DNA of 64,000 bases from Tragulus kanchil (GCA_022376925.1 JAIOJX010000025.1:8091141-8155140), one strand, 5' to 3'; positions 1 to 58,690 are shown, numbered from the stretch's first letter. Numbers and translations: made by a program. The notes: a model not told the origin generated them from the letters alone.

Positions 1-1255
1 TACTTCCAATTTACCTTGATTCATAGACCTAAAATTCCAGGTTCCTGTGCAGTATTGTTCTTTGCAGTGTCAGAATTTACTTTCACTACCAGACACATCC
101 CCAGCTGGATTTTGTTTCTGCTTTGGTTCAGCCTTTTTATTCTTTCTGAAGCTGTTTCTCCTCTCTTCTCCAGTAGCATATTGTGTACCTACCAACTTGG
201 GGAGTTTATCTTTCAGTGTCATATCTTTTTACCTCTTCATACTGTTCATGGGGTTCTCAAGGCAAGACTGTCTAAGTGGTTTGCCATTGTCTTCTCCATT
301 ATCTACGTTTTGTCAGAACAATCCACCATGACCTGTTTGTCTTGAATGGCCTTAAATGGTATGACTCATGGTTTCATTGAGTTAGGCAAGGCTGTGATTC
401 ATATGATCACTTTGGTTTAGTTTTTTGTGATCGTGCTTTTCATTCTTTCTTCCCTCTGATGGATGAGGTTAAGAGTCTTGTGGAGGGCTTCCCTGGTCGT
501 TCAGTGGGTAAGGACACCGTCTTGCAGTGCAAGGGGAGCTGGTTTGATCCCTGGCCTGGGAAGATCCCATGTGCCGCAGAGCGGCTGGACTGATGTGTCC
601 GATTACCGAGCTGGAGCTCTGGAGCGCATGCGCCCAGAGCTGGTGCTCTGCAACAACAGATGCCACCACGATGGGAGGCCCACACAGGCCAAAGAACAAA
701 GATGGATGAAACTAGACAAATGAAAGACCAGTGGAAGTGGCCCGCCCACCCCCCTCCCTCCCCATCCTTGCCAAAATAAATAAATAAATAAATGTTAAAA
801 AAAAAAAAAAAAGAGTCTTGTGGAAGCTTTCTGATGGGAGGGACTGGCTGTGAGGGAAACTGAATCTTGCTCTGGTGGGCAGTGCCAGGTTCAGTAGATC
901 TTTAATCCAATTATCTTCTGTTGGGTGGAGCTATGTTCCCTTCATTTAGTTTGGCCTCAGGCCAAACTCTGGTAGGGGTAATGTTGACCTTCTTCTAAAA
1001 GACTTATGCCACCAAGCTGCACCAGGGCTGCTGTTTCCATGTCCCTAACCCTGTGGTCAACCCACGCCTCTGGTAGAGAGTCTAGAACACTCAGGCAAGT
1101 CTGTATCAGTCTCTTGTGTGTTCACTGCTACTTTCTTCTGGATCCTGGAGTGTACAGGGTTTTGTTTGCACCCTCTAGAGTCTGTTTCCCAAGTCCTGCT
1201 TAGCGTCTCTATATTCTAGATAATGGCAACTTCCTCCACGAAGATTTATGTCACA
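1..1255 (-). mobile_element. BovB LINE, 5' part, truncated by window edge
   Basis: The sequence matches the 5' region of ruminant BovB (RTE clade) read on the minus strand. It contains the segment reading CCAATTTACCTTGATTCATAG near the left edge and the 5' leader around 850-1230. It is paralogous to 4040-5540 in this window. Reading frames are broken. A young SINE has inserted at 485-810. The remainder of the element lies left of the window. Confidence 0.75.
485..810 (+). mobile_element. Young tRNA-Glu-derived SINE (CHR-related), copy in BovB
   Basis: The head resembles tRNA-Glu (CCCTGGT..TCAGTGGGTAAGGAC, then a B-box-like GTTTGATCCC). A GC-rich body with a palindrome at 616-640 follows, then a pyrimidine-rich stretch, a TAAA-type tail and an A run. 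It is flanked by the target-site duplication AAGAGTCTTGTGGA at 471-484 and 811-824, which proves insertion into the BovB. About a dozen related copies occur in this window with little divergence. Confidence 0.88.
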
Positions 1256-1701
1256 TGCCACGCCTCCCACAAACCTTGGTAGCATGTGAAATAACCATAA
1301 TTGTGTGGTAGTTTGAACTTTCTTTGGCATTGCCCTTTTTTGCAGTTAGAATGAAAACAACTTTCTCAGTCCAGTGGCCACTGCTGAGTTTTCCACATTT
1401 GGTGACTTACTGAGTGCTTCACTTTAGCAGCACCATCTTTTAGGATTCAGAATAGTTCAGCTGGAATTCCATCACCTCCATTAGCCTTGTTCATAATAAT
1501 GCTTCCTAAGGCTCACTTCATTTCACACTCCAGGATGTTTGGGTCTAGGTAAGTGACCATACCATCATGGTTGTCTGGGCCATTAGGACCTTTTTTGTAT
1601 AGTACTGTGTATTCTTGTCACCTCTTTATCTATTTTAGGTCCATAGTATTTCCATCCTTTACCATGCCCATCCTTATGTGACATGTTCCCTTGATACCTT
1701 A

Positions 1702-1913
1702 TTCTTTGGCCTGTGTGGGCCTCCCATTGCAGTGGCCTCTCTCATTGCAGAGCACTGGCTCTGGGCGCATGTGCTCCAGAGTGCTGGCTTGTAACTGCAC
1801 ACACTGGCCCAGTTGCACTGCAGCACGGAGGATCTTCCAAGGCCCAGGATCAAACTAGTGTCCCTTGCACTGCAAGGTGGACTCTTTACCCACTGGACCA
1901 CCAGGGAAGCCCT
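1702..1913 (-). mobile_element. CHR-related SINE in BovB (short copy)
   Basis: On the minus strand it has the tRNA-Glu-like head ending in GGGCTTCCCTGGTGG (right side), the B-box and the palindromic body, but lacks the pyrimidine stretch and tail. Imperfect flanks resembling TACCTTATT occur on both sides. It is more diverged than the copies at 46761 or 49681. A second image at 2792-3003 belongs to the tandem duplication. Confidence 0.75.
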
Positions 1914-2791
1914 ATTTTTTACCTTTATTTCTTTGCATTGATTATTTAAGAAGGCCTTTTTATCTCTCCTTATTATTCTGTGTAACTCTGCATTCAATTA
2001 AGTACATCTTTCCCTTTCTCTCTTGCCTTTCACTTGTCTCCTTTCCTCAGCTGCTTATATAAACTCTCCTCAGACAACCACTTTACCTTCTTGCATTTCT
2101 TCTTCTTTGGGATGGTTTCAGTGACTGCTTCCTATATAGTATTATGAACCTCTGTCATAGTTCTTCATGCATTCTCTCTACCATATCAAATCTGTTCACC
2201 ACCACTACTGTATAATAACGGATTTGATTAGGTTGTACCCGAATAGCCTAGTGGTTTTCCCTACTTACTTCAGTTTAAGCCTAAATTTTTCAGTAAGATG
2301 TTCATGATCTGAGCCACAGTCAGCTCCTGATCTTGTTTTTACTGACCACCTAGAGCTTCTCCTTCTTTGGCTACAGGGAGCACAATCAGTCTGATTTGGG
2401 TATTGACCATTTGTTGATGTCCATGTGTAAAGTCATATCTTGGGTTGTTGGAAAAGGGTGTTTCCTATGACCAGTGTGTTCTGAGAAAACTCTTAGTTGG
2501 AGCCAAAAATCAAATATTTCTCAGCTTCAAACTCCATCTAGGGCAAAGCCTTGGAATTCCATCACCTCCATTAGCCTTGTTCATAATAATGCTTCCTAAG
2601 GCTCACTTCATTTCACACTCCAGGATGTTTGGGTCTAGGTAAGTGACCATACCATCATGGTTGTCTGGGCCATTAGGACCTTTTTTGTATAGTACTGTGT
2701 ATTCTTGTCACCTCTTTATCTATTTTAGGTCCATAGTATTTCCATCCTTTACCATGCCCATCCTTATGTGACATGTTCCCTTGATACCTTA

Positions 2792-3003
2792 TTCTTTGGC
2801 CTGTGTGGGCCTCCCATTGCAGTGGCCTCTCTCATTGCAGAGCACTGGCTCTGGGCGCATGTGCTCCAGAGTGCTGGCTTGTAACTGCACACACTGGCCC
2901 AGTTGCACTGCAGCACGGAGGATCTTCCAAGGCCCAGGATCAAACTAGTGTCCCTTGCACTGCAAGGTGGACTCTTTACCCACTGGACCACCAGGGAAGC
3001 CCT
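2792..3003 (-). mobile_element. CHR-related SINE, duplicate image of the 1702 copy
   Basis: Identical to 1702-1913, offset 1090 bp, inside the second unit of a tandem duplication. Not an independent insertion. Confidence 0.75.
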
Positions 3004-3270
3004 ATTTTTTACCTTTATTTCTTTGCATTGATTATTTAAGAAGGCCTTTTTATCTCTCCTTATTATTCTGTGTAACTCTGCATTCAATTAAGTACATCTT
3101 TCCCTTTCTCTCTTGCCTTTCACTTGTCTCCTTTCCTCAGCTGCTTATATAAACTCTCCTCAGACAACCACTTTACCTTCTTGCATTTCTTCTTCTTTGG
3201 GATGGTTTCAGTGACTGCTTCCTATATAGTATTATGAACCTCTGTCATAGTTCTTCATGCATTCTCTCTA

Positions 3271-5405
3271 CCATATCAAATCTGTTCACCACCACTACTG
3301 TATAATAACGGATTTGATTAGGTTGTACCCGAATAGCCTAGTGGTTTTCCCTACTTACTTCAGTTTAAGCCTAAATTTTTCAGTAAGATGTTCATGATCT
3401 GAGCCACAGTCAGCTCCTGATCTTGTTTTTACTGACCACCTAGAGCTTCTCCTTCTTTGGCTACAGGGAGCACAATCAGTCTGATTTGGGTATTGACCAT
3501 TTGTTGATGTCCATGTGTAAAGTCATATCTTGGGTTGTTGGAAAAGGGTGTTTCCTATGACCAGTGTGTTCTCTTGAGAAAACTCTGTTAGTCTTTGCCC
3601 TGCTTTATTTTGTTCTCCAAGACTAAACTTGCCTGTTATTCCAAGTATTTCTCAGCTTCAAACTTTTGTACTCCAATCCCCAGTCATGAAGAGGACATCA
3701 TTTTTGGTATTGGTTCTAGAAGGTGTTACAGTTCTTCATAGAACTGTTTAACTTCAGCTTCTTTGGCATCAGTGATCAGGACATAGACTTAGATTCCTGT
3801 GATGTTGAATTGTGTGCCTTAGAAACAATCCAGATCATTCTGTCGTATTTGAGATTTCATCTAAGTCCTACATTCAGGACTCTTGTTTACTATGAGCAGT
3901 ACTCCATTTCTTCAAAGGATTTCTTGTCCGCAGTAGAAGATATAATGGTCATCTGAATTAAATTCACCCATTCCTATCCATTTTGGTTCACTGAATCTTA
4001 ATATGTCAGTGTTCAATCTTGCTATCTCCTGCTTGACCAGGTCCAATTTACCTTGACTTACGGTCCTAAGATTCCAGGTTCCTATGCAGTATTTTTCTTT
4101 CCAGCATCAGACTTTACTTTCGCTACCAGAGACATCTACAACTGATCTGCTTTGGCCCAGCTGCTTCTTTCTCATTAGAGACATTAGTAATTTCCTTCCA
4201 CTCTCCCCCAGTAGCATATTGGACACCTTCTGCCCTTTGAGAGGGGATCTCATCTTCTGGTGTCATATTTTTTTGCCTTTACATACTATTGATAGGGTTC
4301 TCCAGGCAAGAATACTGGAATGGTTTGCCATTTCCTCTTACCATATCAAATCTGTTCACCACCACTACTGTATAATAACGGATTTGATTAGGTTGTACCG
4401 AATAGCCTAGTGGTTTTCCTACTTACTTCAGTTTAAGCCTAAATTTTTCAGTAAGATGTTCATGATCTGAGCCACAGTCAGCTCCTGATCTTGTTTTTAC
4501 TGACCACCTAGAGCTTCTCCTTCTTTGGCTACAGGGAGCACAATCAGTCTGATTTGGGTATTGACCATTTGTTGATGTCCATGTGTAAAGTCATATCTTG
4601 GGTTGTTGGAAAAGGGTGTTTCCTATGACCAGTGTGTTCTCTTGAGAAAACTCTGTTAGTCTTTGCCCTGCTTTATTTTGTTCTCCAAGACTAAACTTGC
4701 CTGTTATTCCAAGTATTTCTCAGCTTCAAACTTTTGTACTCCAATCCCCAGTCATGAAGAGGACATCATTTTTGGTATTGGTTCTAGAAGGTGTTACAGT
4801 TCTTCATAGAACTGTTTAACTTCAGCTTCTTTGGCATCAGTGATCAGGACATAGACTTAGATTCCTGTGATGTTGAATTGTGTGCCTTAGAAACAATCCA
4901 GATCATTCTGTCGTATTTGAGATTTCATCTAAGTCCTACATTCAGGACTCTTGTTTACTATGAGCAGTACTCCATTTCTTCAAAGGATTTCTTGTCCGCA
5001 GTAGAAGATATAATGGTCATCTGAATTAAATTCACCCATTCCTATCCATTTTGGTTCACTGAATCTTAATATGTCAGTGTTCAATCTTGCTATCTCCTGC
5101 TTGACCAGGTCCAATTTACCTTGACTTACGGTCCTAAGATTCCAGGTTCCTATGCAGTATTTTTCTTTCCAGCATCAGACTTTACTTTCGCTACCAGAGA
5201 CATCTACAACTGATCTGCTTTGGCCCAGCTGCTTCTTTCTCATTAGAGACATTAGTAATTTCCTTCCACTCTCCCCCAGTAGCATATTGGACACCTTCTG
5301 CCCTTTGAGAGGGGATCTCATCTTCTGGTGTCATATTTTTTTGCCTTTACATACTATTGATAGGGTTCTCCAGGCAAGAATACTGGAATGGTTTGCCATT
5401 TCCTT
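3271..5405. repeat. Tandem duplication 2 (3271-4340 / 4341-5405)
   Basis: Offset 1070 falling to 1068 bp; copy 2 lacks a C in two C runs. Confidence 0.92.
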
Positions 5406-5453
5406 TTTCCAGTGGACCACGTTTTGTCAGAACTCTTCACTATGCCCCTTCAG

Positions 5454-7842
5454 TTTTGGGTGGCCTTGCATGGCATGGCTCATTGCTTTACTGAGTTACA
5501 CAAGCACCTTTACCACCTTTACCGTAAGGCTGTGATCCATTGAAGGGTACTAAGAATGTTGCTGAAGAATATATTCACCATTTTGTTGTACTACCTTCAG
5601 CCATTTTTCAGGCAGCTTTATAATTCCAGCTTCCCAAAACTTTTTTTCTTTTTGAGCAAATAACTGTTCCAGGTACCTTTTATAGTCTTCGAGGGAATTG
5701 AAATTTTTTCCATAAAGAGAATTTTATAAAGACCAAAATAAATGGAAATCTGAAGGTGCAGTGTCTGGTGAATACAGTGAATGAATCAGAACTTCCCAGC
5801 CAAGCTGTAACAGATTTTGCCTGCTCCTCAAAAGATATGTGATCCAGCATTACCCTGATGGAAGATAATGCATTTTCTGTTGACTAATTCTGGATGCTTT
5901 TCATCAAGCAGTGCTTTTAGTTGGTCTTGTTGGGAGCAGTTCTTGTTGGAATTAATTATTTGGTTTTCTGGAAGGAACTCAGAGGACTCCCTTCTGATCA
6001 TACCATGTACACAAAATCACTTTCAGTTAAGATCAGCCTTTTGTATGGTTGGCCATGGTTCATTTTGCTTGCCTCATGATTTTTCTGTTACACATTATTG
6101 TACAGTATCTACTTTTTGTTGCCCATCACAGTTTGTTTTAAAAATGAAATGTTTTCATTATTTTTAAGTAGAGAATCACATGTGGAAGTACTGTCAAGAA
6201 GATTTGTTTTTCACTTATGTGGACCGAAACATGAAAGTGATGAATATAACTAAGCACATGCAAATGGTTTTCACCACTTGGATTTAGATACATTGAGTGT
6301 GTTGGCTATTTCCCATGTGGAATAATGTTGATTTTTCTCAGTTAATTTCTGATTTGATCACCATCAACTTCAGCTGGTCGATTTGTCCAGTGAGAAATCC
6401 TCAGCATGAAACTTTGAAAACCACTTTTGACATGTTCAGTCAACCACAGCACCTTCGCCATACACTGCAGAAATGCTTTTTTATGTTTCAGTTGCATTTT
6501 GCCTTTCTTAAAATAAAGCATAATATTCTAAAAATGTTGCTGTTTTTCCTCTATCTTCAGTATGAAAATGGCTACACGAAAATTTACCAATTTTGATAAA
6601 ATGTTTTAAATGTGATATGACAGGTGTCACAATACAGTCTTAACAGTTGTTTTGGGTGGCCTTGCATGGCATGGCTCATTGCTTTACAGTTCAAACCTTT
6701 ACCACCTTTACCGTAAGGCTGTGATCCATTGAAGGGTACTAAGAATGTTGCTGAAGAATATATTCACCATTTTGTTGTACTACCTTCAGCCATTTTTCAG
6801 GCAATTTTATAATTCCATCTTCCGAAAGCTATTTTTTCTTTTTAAGCAAAGAACTGTTCCAGGTACCTTTTATAGTCTTCGAGGGAATTGAAATTTTTTC
6901 CATAAAGAGAATTTTATAAAGACCAAAATAAATGGAAATCTGAAGGTGCAGTGTCTGGTGAATACAGTGAATGAATCAGAACTTCCCAGCCAAGCTGTAA
7001 CAGATTTTGCCTGCTCCTCAAAAGATATGTGATCCAGCATTACCCTGATGGAAGATAATGCATTTTCTGTTGACTAATTCTGGATGCTTTTCATCAAGCA
7101 GTGCTTTTAGTTGGTCTTGTTGGGAGCAGTTCTTGTTGGAATTAATTATTTGGTTTTCTGGAAGGAACTCAGAGGACTCCCTTCTGATCATACCATGTAC
7201 ACAAAATCACTTTCAGTTAAGATCAGCCTTTTGTATGGTTGGCCATGGTTCATTTTGCTTGCCTCATGATTTTTCTGTTACACATTATTGTACAGTATCT
7301 ACTTTTTGTTGCCCATCACAGTTTGTTTTAAAAATGAAATGTTTTCATTATTTTTAAGTAGAGAATCACATGTGGAAGTACTGTCAAGAAGATTTGTTTT
7401 TCACTTATGTGGACCGAAACATGAAAGTGATGAATATAACTAAGCACATGCAAATGGTTTTCACCACTTGGATTTAGATACATTGAGTGTGTTGGCTATT
7501 TCCCATGTGGAATAATGTTGATTTTTCTCAGTTAATTTCTGATTTGATCACCATCAACTTCAGCTGGTCGATTTGTCCAGTGAGAAATCCTCAGCATGAA
7601 ACTTTGAAAACCACTTTTGACATGTTCAGTCAACCACAGCACCTTCGCCATACACTGCAGAAATGCTTTTTTATGTTTCAGTTGCATTTTGCCTTTCTTA
7701 AAATAAAGCATAATATTCTAAAAATGTTGCTGTTTTTCCTCTATCTTCAGTATGAAAATGGCTACACGAAAATTTACCAATTTTGATAAAATGTTTTAAA
7801 TGTGATATGACAGGTGTCACAATACAGTCTTAACAGTTGTTT
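5454..7842. repeat. Tandem duplication 3 (5454-6649 / 6650-7842)
   Basis: Offset 1196 falling to 1190 bp. It repeats most of the mariner body. The copies differ near their starts (5490-5650 against 6683-6840). Confidence 0.92.
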
Positions 7843-7917
7843 CAAATGCAGTTAAAGACAACTGAGCAATACTGTCACCATCTGTACAGAAAAAAAGAAA
7901 CTTTTTAGCCAACCCAG
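5540..7917 (-). mobile_element. Mariner DNA transposon (Hsmar1-like), inactive
   Basis: Read on the minus strand, 5560-5790 encodes a broken mariner transposase C-terminus: a SPDTAPSDFHLF-like block, then SLEDYKRYLEQLFAQKEK, then LPEKWLKVVQQNGEY. This order is typical of mariner transposases. A terminal inverted repeat (CTGGGTTGGCTAAAAAGTTTC less its last base on the minus strand) ends at 7917, followed by a TA target dinucleotide. No left terminal repeat is visible; the element runs straight into BovB sequence near 5540. A 1.19 kb tandem duplication (5454-6649 / 6650-7842) repeats most of its body. Confidence 0.8.
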
Positions 7918-8042
7918 TAATAGATGCACAAATAAAATTTTGTTGTATATAAATTAAAAAAAAAGGTAAGGTAGAGATGGAGGTTGAACGTAGAGAATAG
8001 AGAGGTCAAAATAATCTGCTACTGTTAACCTTTTTTTTTCAG

Positions 8043-53682
<45,640 letters not shown>

Positions 53683-54553
53683 ATTAAGCAATCCATTGTT
53701 ATATTAAAAATCTTTTTTCATGTGTTTTGACTACTAAAGACTTTGTTTAATATTGGTTTTGTTTAATATGTAATATTTTTAGCTTTCAAAATTAGTCTTG
53801 CTATATAGCAGTGTTCAGAGACTGCTGAAAACTTGTAGATAGGTCAGTTTACATTAGGGTTTTGGAACTTTTTTTTTTTAAATAATTACCTGCTTCACTA
53901 GGTAGGTATTTTGCATTTTTTTATAGACATTATAAAGCCATTACACTTTGTAATTTAAAAGAAAATTTACTTTAATTTTTGTACTTTAAAATTATTTGTT
54001 CAGCAGATACATTTAGCCCTGTGACCTGGTATCTCACACAAGTATTTTCAATTAAAAATTGAAATCCAGAAATACAAATAATAATTCTTACTCATTTGTT
54101 AAATGCCTATTCTTTGCCAATAATCATAGTAAAAATAGTAATTAAAACATCATTTCTCATGTCAGAACTTTATAAATTCCAATTGAACATAAAATTCAAA
54201 GAAATGTTAACCATATTAGGGAATAATTTAATTAGTTATTGTGATTGAGAGAAGATTATCGTAAATGCTTTGGTTACCCATTTTCAGGTCTTCGATAAAT
54301 CCACCTAAATGTTATTCTTTATTAGATTAGTAAAGATTTCTAATAACAGATGAGTCAAATATTATTTAGTTTTATATTTGTATTTGTTTATAGAGTTAGA
54401 TGAAAAGGGAAAATTTAGTTTGTTACTCTTGGGTTAGAATATGTATCTTTAGTGAAATTGAGTTTGTTCCATACTTTAGCCCCTTAAATCCCTTTCTTAG
54501 TTTAAATCACAGTTGAATTAAACTTTGGCTTTCAAGACTTTGTTCCTCTTAGC
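53683..54553 (+). other. ADAD1 3' UTR and flank, AT-rich
   Basis: Follows the stop codon of the second terminal-exon copy. ATTAAA lies about 20 bp downstream of the stop. No canonical AATAAA is obvious in the next few hundred bases, so the transcript end is undetermined. No repeat recognised. Confidence 0.45.
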
Positions 54554-54562
54554 TTGGATCTT

Positions 54563-54884
54563 TTTTTTTTTTTTTAATTTATTTATTTTGGGCGGGGATC
54601 GGGTTGGGGAGGGAGGGGAGCAGGCGGGCCACTTCTCTTGGTCTTTTGTTTCTCTGTGTTCATCCGTCTTTGTTCTTTGGCTCCTGTGGGCCTCCCATCG
54701 CGGTGGCGTCGTCGTTGCAGTGCGCCGGCTCTGGGCGCATGCGCTCCAGAGCTCCGGCTCGGTAATTGGACACATCAGTCCAGTCGCTCCGCGGCACGTG
54801 GGATCTTCCCAGGCCAGGGATCGAACCAGCGCCCCTTGCACTGCAAGGCGGTGTCCTTACCCACTGGACCAACAGGGGAAGCCT
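54563..54884 (-). mobile_element. Young tRNA-Glu-derived SINE downstream of ADAD1
   Basis: Complete minus-strand copy between TTGGATCTT flanks (54554-54562, 54885-54893). The body carries a small change near the palindrome (CGTCGTTGCAGTGCGCC). Confidence 0.88.
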
Positions 54885-54980
54885 TTGGATCTTTATTAAA
54901 CTGTTACTTCTCACTCCAACTCAAACCCATATGAACTGGTGTAATTTCTAATGAGACTAATGCACTTCTTGTTTTTTAAC

Positions 54981-55258
54981 TTTTTTTTTTTTAATTTTGG
55001 CCTTTTGTATTGGTCCTTCATTTACTTGTTTTCATCCATCTTTGTTCTTTGGCCTGTGTGGGCCTCCCATCACAGTGGCCTCGCTTGTTGCAGAGCACCG
55101 GCTCTGGACACATGTGCTCCAGAGCTCCGGCTTGGTAGTTGGGACACATGGGTCCAGCTGCTCCACGGCATCTGGGATCTTCCCAGGCCAGAGATCAAAC
55201 TAGCACCCCTTGCACTGCAAGGCGGGGTGTCCTTACCCACTGGACCACCAGGGAAGCC
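54981..55258 (-). mobile_element. tRNA-Glu-derived SINE, second tandem neighbour
   Basis: Minus-strand copy about 95 bp from the previous one and in the same orientation, but more diverged and with a shortened pyrimidine stretch, so an independent older insertion. I see no clear target-site duplication. Confidence 0.82.
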
Positions 55259-55259
55259 C

Positions 55260-58200
55260 CTCTGATAAGATTAATTTAGGGTCTTTGTTTTTTTTAGTTC
55301 TGTGATTTGTTTTTTTGTCTATTCTTAAAGTGTGGTAGAGTTTAGTTAATGAACACTAAAGTCGTTCTGGAAGGACATACTTAGGTCTTTCAGTAGACTA
55401 GGTTCTGTATTTATTAATAGCTTGAACCATATGAAGTTTCCATTTGGGGGCAAGGGGTAGGTAAAAAATGGTCAGATACGAGCAGTTTCGTGTCAGCATA
55501 CATACACTATCATTAAGTTTTATTTCCATCAAATAGATGATATTTAGTACTTATTTCTCTCAATTGTTACTTCCTTGTTAAGTCTTTTCAGTCTCTTGAC
55601 TGAATTGATTCCTTCCACAACTAATTTACAGCCTTTATTTCTGTTACTTTATCTTTCTTTGATTATAATAAATTGTCTGTGAATATACAGCCTCTTTCAT
55701 CTTTTCTTGGCTCTTTACACTTGTACACTTTACATTTTGCTTTAGGCTAAATTAGAAAAAGCACCAAGTGGTTAACATTTACCTAACTAGTGAAAGAGCA
55801 TAATTTTAGACAAATTATTTCCTCAAGAAAGTTTTAATTTAAAGTGTTAGTTAAACATACCCAGGTGTTTTAGAGAGGATCCAGTAAGGGCCACTTACTT
55901 ACTCAATAAATGGTCACTGAGTGTCTCTGTAGATAATTTTTACTTATGTATGATGTTTTGATGTGGAGAAAGATTGTATCTCAAGAGGATAAGCTATATA
56001 AAGGGTAAAGGAGATAGCATTTAGCAGAAGGGAATCATTTCACTGAAGGGGCAGAATACAAGATGTGCAAACCAACATTGGCTCTTATGACTCTGACAGT
56101 TGTAAGTTAATCTTGTAGCTTAGGTTTTATCTTTGCAAGGATGAAATCAGTACTAGTGATTGTTATTCTTTGTTCAGGGATGGAAGCTCAATAGAAGGGG
56201 CTTCAAGCTTCCCTTCTTCAGAAGTGGAAATGCTTATTATTTTTTCTCTATAATTTGTACTGGGGTTGTACAAAATGTTTTCCTTGAAGAAAAGCAAGCT
56301 TCTTTTTAAATTTACATCATATGTAACAGTTTATAAGCATGCTCAGCACAGTATTTAATTTTAAGCATAATAAAATATTTGTGGGAGATATTTGTCATTT
56401 TTTATAAAAAAATTTGATAATTATAAAATACTTTTATGCAGCAAGATCAGGGTAAACTGTTTTTCAATACAGAAAGAATATCTTCTGCACAGTTTCATTT
56501 GTTTTAAATGTTCTGTTAGGAAAAGCAAAGTTAGACTTCTAAACCTCTACTACTAAAGTTACTCAGAACCCATTAAACTAGTTGCACCCAAGTTTTAAGT
56601 ACTCTTAAAGAGGTTCTTTTATCTGAGGCAAACGTTGAAGGATGGGTAAAATTTAGAAGGCTCAAATGAGAGAGAATGCATTTCACTTGAAAATGAGAAA
56701 GCAGAGATTAGAGGGCAAATGTTACAGTGTTTGAGGCTAGAATATAGAACACAGGATGGAAGATTTGAGAGATGAATCTAGCAGATGTTCTCAGTTTGGT
56801 TGGCAGAGGGAGTCTGTGAACAGTTTTTTGCAGGGAAGTGATCTACATTGAAACACCATTTTAACATTTACTTTGCTTATTAAGGAAATTTTCAGACATA
56901 CAAAAATGGAGAGTAGCACCCATCACACCAGATTATTAAAACATGGAAATCTCATTCTATATATACCTTCTGAAGGTAGATTATGTTAAGAGTAGATATC
57001 AGACATATTATTCATCTGTAAATTTGTTTGGTATGTACATATACTAAAAAGAGGAAAAAGGGGGCAAAATATAAAGGGTAAAGGAGATAGCATTTAGCAG
57101 AAGGGAATCATTTCACTGAAGGGGCAGAATACAAGATGTGCAAACCAACATTGGCTCTTATGACTCTGACAGTTGTAAGTTAATCTTGTAGCTTAGGTTT
57201 TATCTTTGCAAGGATGAAATCAGTACTAGTGATTGTTATTCTTTGTTCAGGGATGGAAGCTCAATAGAAGGGGCTTCAAGCTTCCCTTCTTCAGAAGTGG
57301 AAATGCTTATTATTTTTTCTCTATAATTTGTACTGGGGTTGTACAAAATGTTTTCCTTGAAGAAAAGCAAGCTTCTTTTTAAATTTACATCATATGTAAC
57401 AGTTTATAAGCATGCTCAGCACAGTATTTAATTTTTAAGCATAATAAAATATTTGTGGCAGATATTTGTCATTTTTTATAAAAAAATTTGATAATTATAA
57501 AATACTTTTATGCAGCAAGATCAGGGTAAACTGTTTTTCAATACAGAAAGAATATCTTCTGCACAGTTTCATTTGTTTTAAATGTTCTGTTAGGAAAAGC
57601 AAAGTTAGACTTCTAAACCTCTACTACTAAAGTTACTCAGAACCCATTAAACTAGTTGCACCCAAGTTTTAAGTACTCTTAAAGAGGTTCTTTTATCTGA
57701 GGCAAACGTTGAAGGATGGGTAAAATTTAGAAGGCTCAAATGAGAGAGAATGCATTTCACTTGAAAATGAGAAAGCAGAGATTAGAGGGCAAATGTTACA
57801 GTGTTTGAGGCTAGAATATAGAACACAGGATGGAAGATTTGAGAGATGAATCTAGCAGATGTTCTCAGTTTGGTTGGCAGAGGGAGTCTGTGAACAGTTT
57901 TTTGCAGGGAAGTGATCTACATTGAAACACCATTTTAACATTTACTTTGCTTATTAAGGAAATTTTCAGACATACAAAAATGGAGAGTAGCACCCATCAC
58001 ACCAGATTATTAAAACATGGAAATCTCATTCTATATATACCTTCTGAAGGTAGATTATGTTAAGAGTAGATATCAGACATATTATTCATCTGTAAATAGT
58101 TTGGTATGTATCTATAAAATATGAGGACTCTTTAATACACAATTCAATAAGTTTACCTTAAAAATTAAGTTTTTTCCATCATAAATGTTATATATATTTT

Positions 58201-58690
58201 TGGGATCAGGATCAAAGTTGCTTCCATGTATTGAAATTTAGAGTTTTTGTTAATTATTAATCTACAGGTTTCCTCTCAGTATTTTTTCTTATAACTAAAG
58301 TTCTTGAAAAAACTGGGTTCTTTGCAGAGCTTCTTCTTTTGCTGTTTGGGTCTCCATGATGTCATTTAACATGTTTGCCTGTCTTTGTTTTCAGAAAACA
58401 GTAATTTCAGGTCTAATCTGGGGTGTCTGTCTTTTGTGATGAAGCAGTCAGTGATAAGTCTTGTCTAAGTCCATTATTTAATTAGGGATTTCAGGTGATA
58501 CTCAAATTCTCTTATTACCTGGTGTCCTTTGACTTTAAAAATGTCCACTTACCAGTTTTTTGATTACCGGGGTATGATTGGTACAGATAAAACTGGATTA
58601 ATTCTCTTTCATTAAGTTTTTTAAATAGTTGGTCCTATGTCATCCTTTAAAGTTGAGCTGTGAGTGTTTTATTAGTATCATTATGAATTT
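55260..58690 (+). other. 3' flanking DNA of ADAD1, no recognised gene
   Basis: AT-rich sequence without an exon, RNA gene or clear repeat family. 55998-57070 recurs at 57071-58112. In other mammals IL2 lies downstream of ADAD1; none of its exons is visible here. Confidence 0.5.
55998..58112. repeat. Tandem duplication 21 (55998-57070 / 57071-58112)
   Basis: Offset about 1073 bp. Substitution 56385 G / 57459 C. No duplications are seen after this point. Confidence 0.92.

Larger units (their letters stand above)
1463..3575. repeat. Tandem duplication 1 (1463-2552 / 2553-3575)
   Basis: Offset 1090 bp inside BovB. Copy 1 ends in a shortened, garbled version of the sequence after 3572 (about 2483-2552), then restarts. 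Confidence 0.92.
1300..5540 (-). mobile_element. BovB LINE fragment, central to 5' part, with two false duplications
   Basis: Minus-strand BovB. Going right it passes from the reverse-transcriptase region (1300-1700) through the linker to the endonuclease and 5' region (3560-5540). Coding frames are interrupted throughout, so it is a dead copy. An older SINE of the same CHR-related group sits at 1702-1913 (again at 2792-3003). Two tandem duplications inside it (starts 1463 and 3271) inflate its length by about 2.1 kb. Confidence 0.8.

Noticed and set aside
5868..6596. Two adjacent open frames of 99 codons on the + strand, repeated at 7058-7786
   Set aside because: They are antisense to the mariner transposase region and carried along by the duplication.
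55260..58690. Possible IL2 or other gene downstream of ADAD1
   Set aside because: No exon of IL2 or any other protein could be recognised in six frames; the region lacks convincing coding potential.
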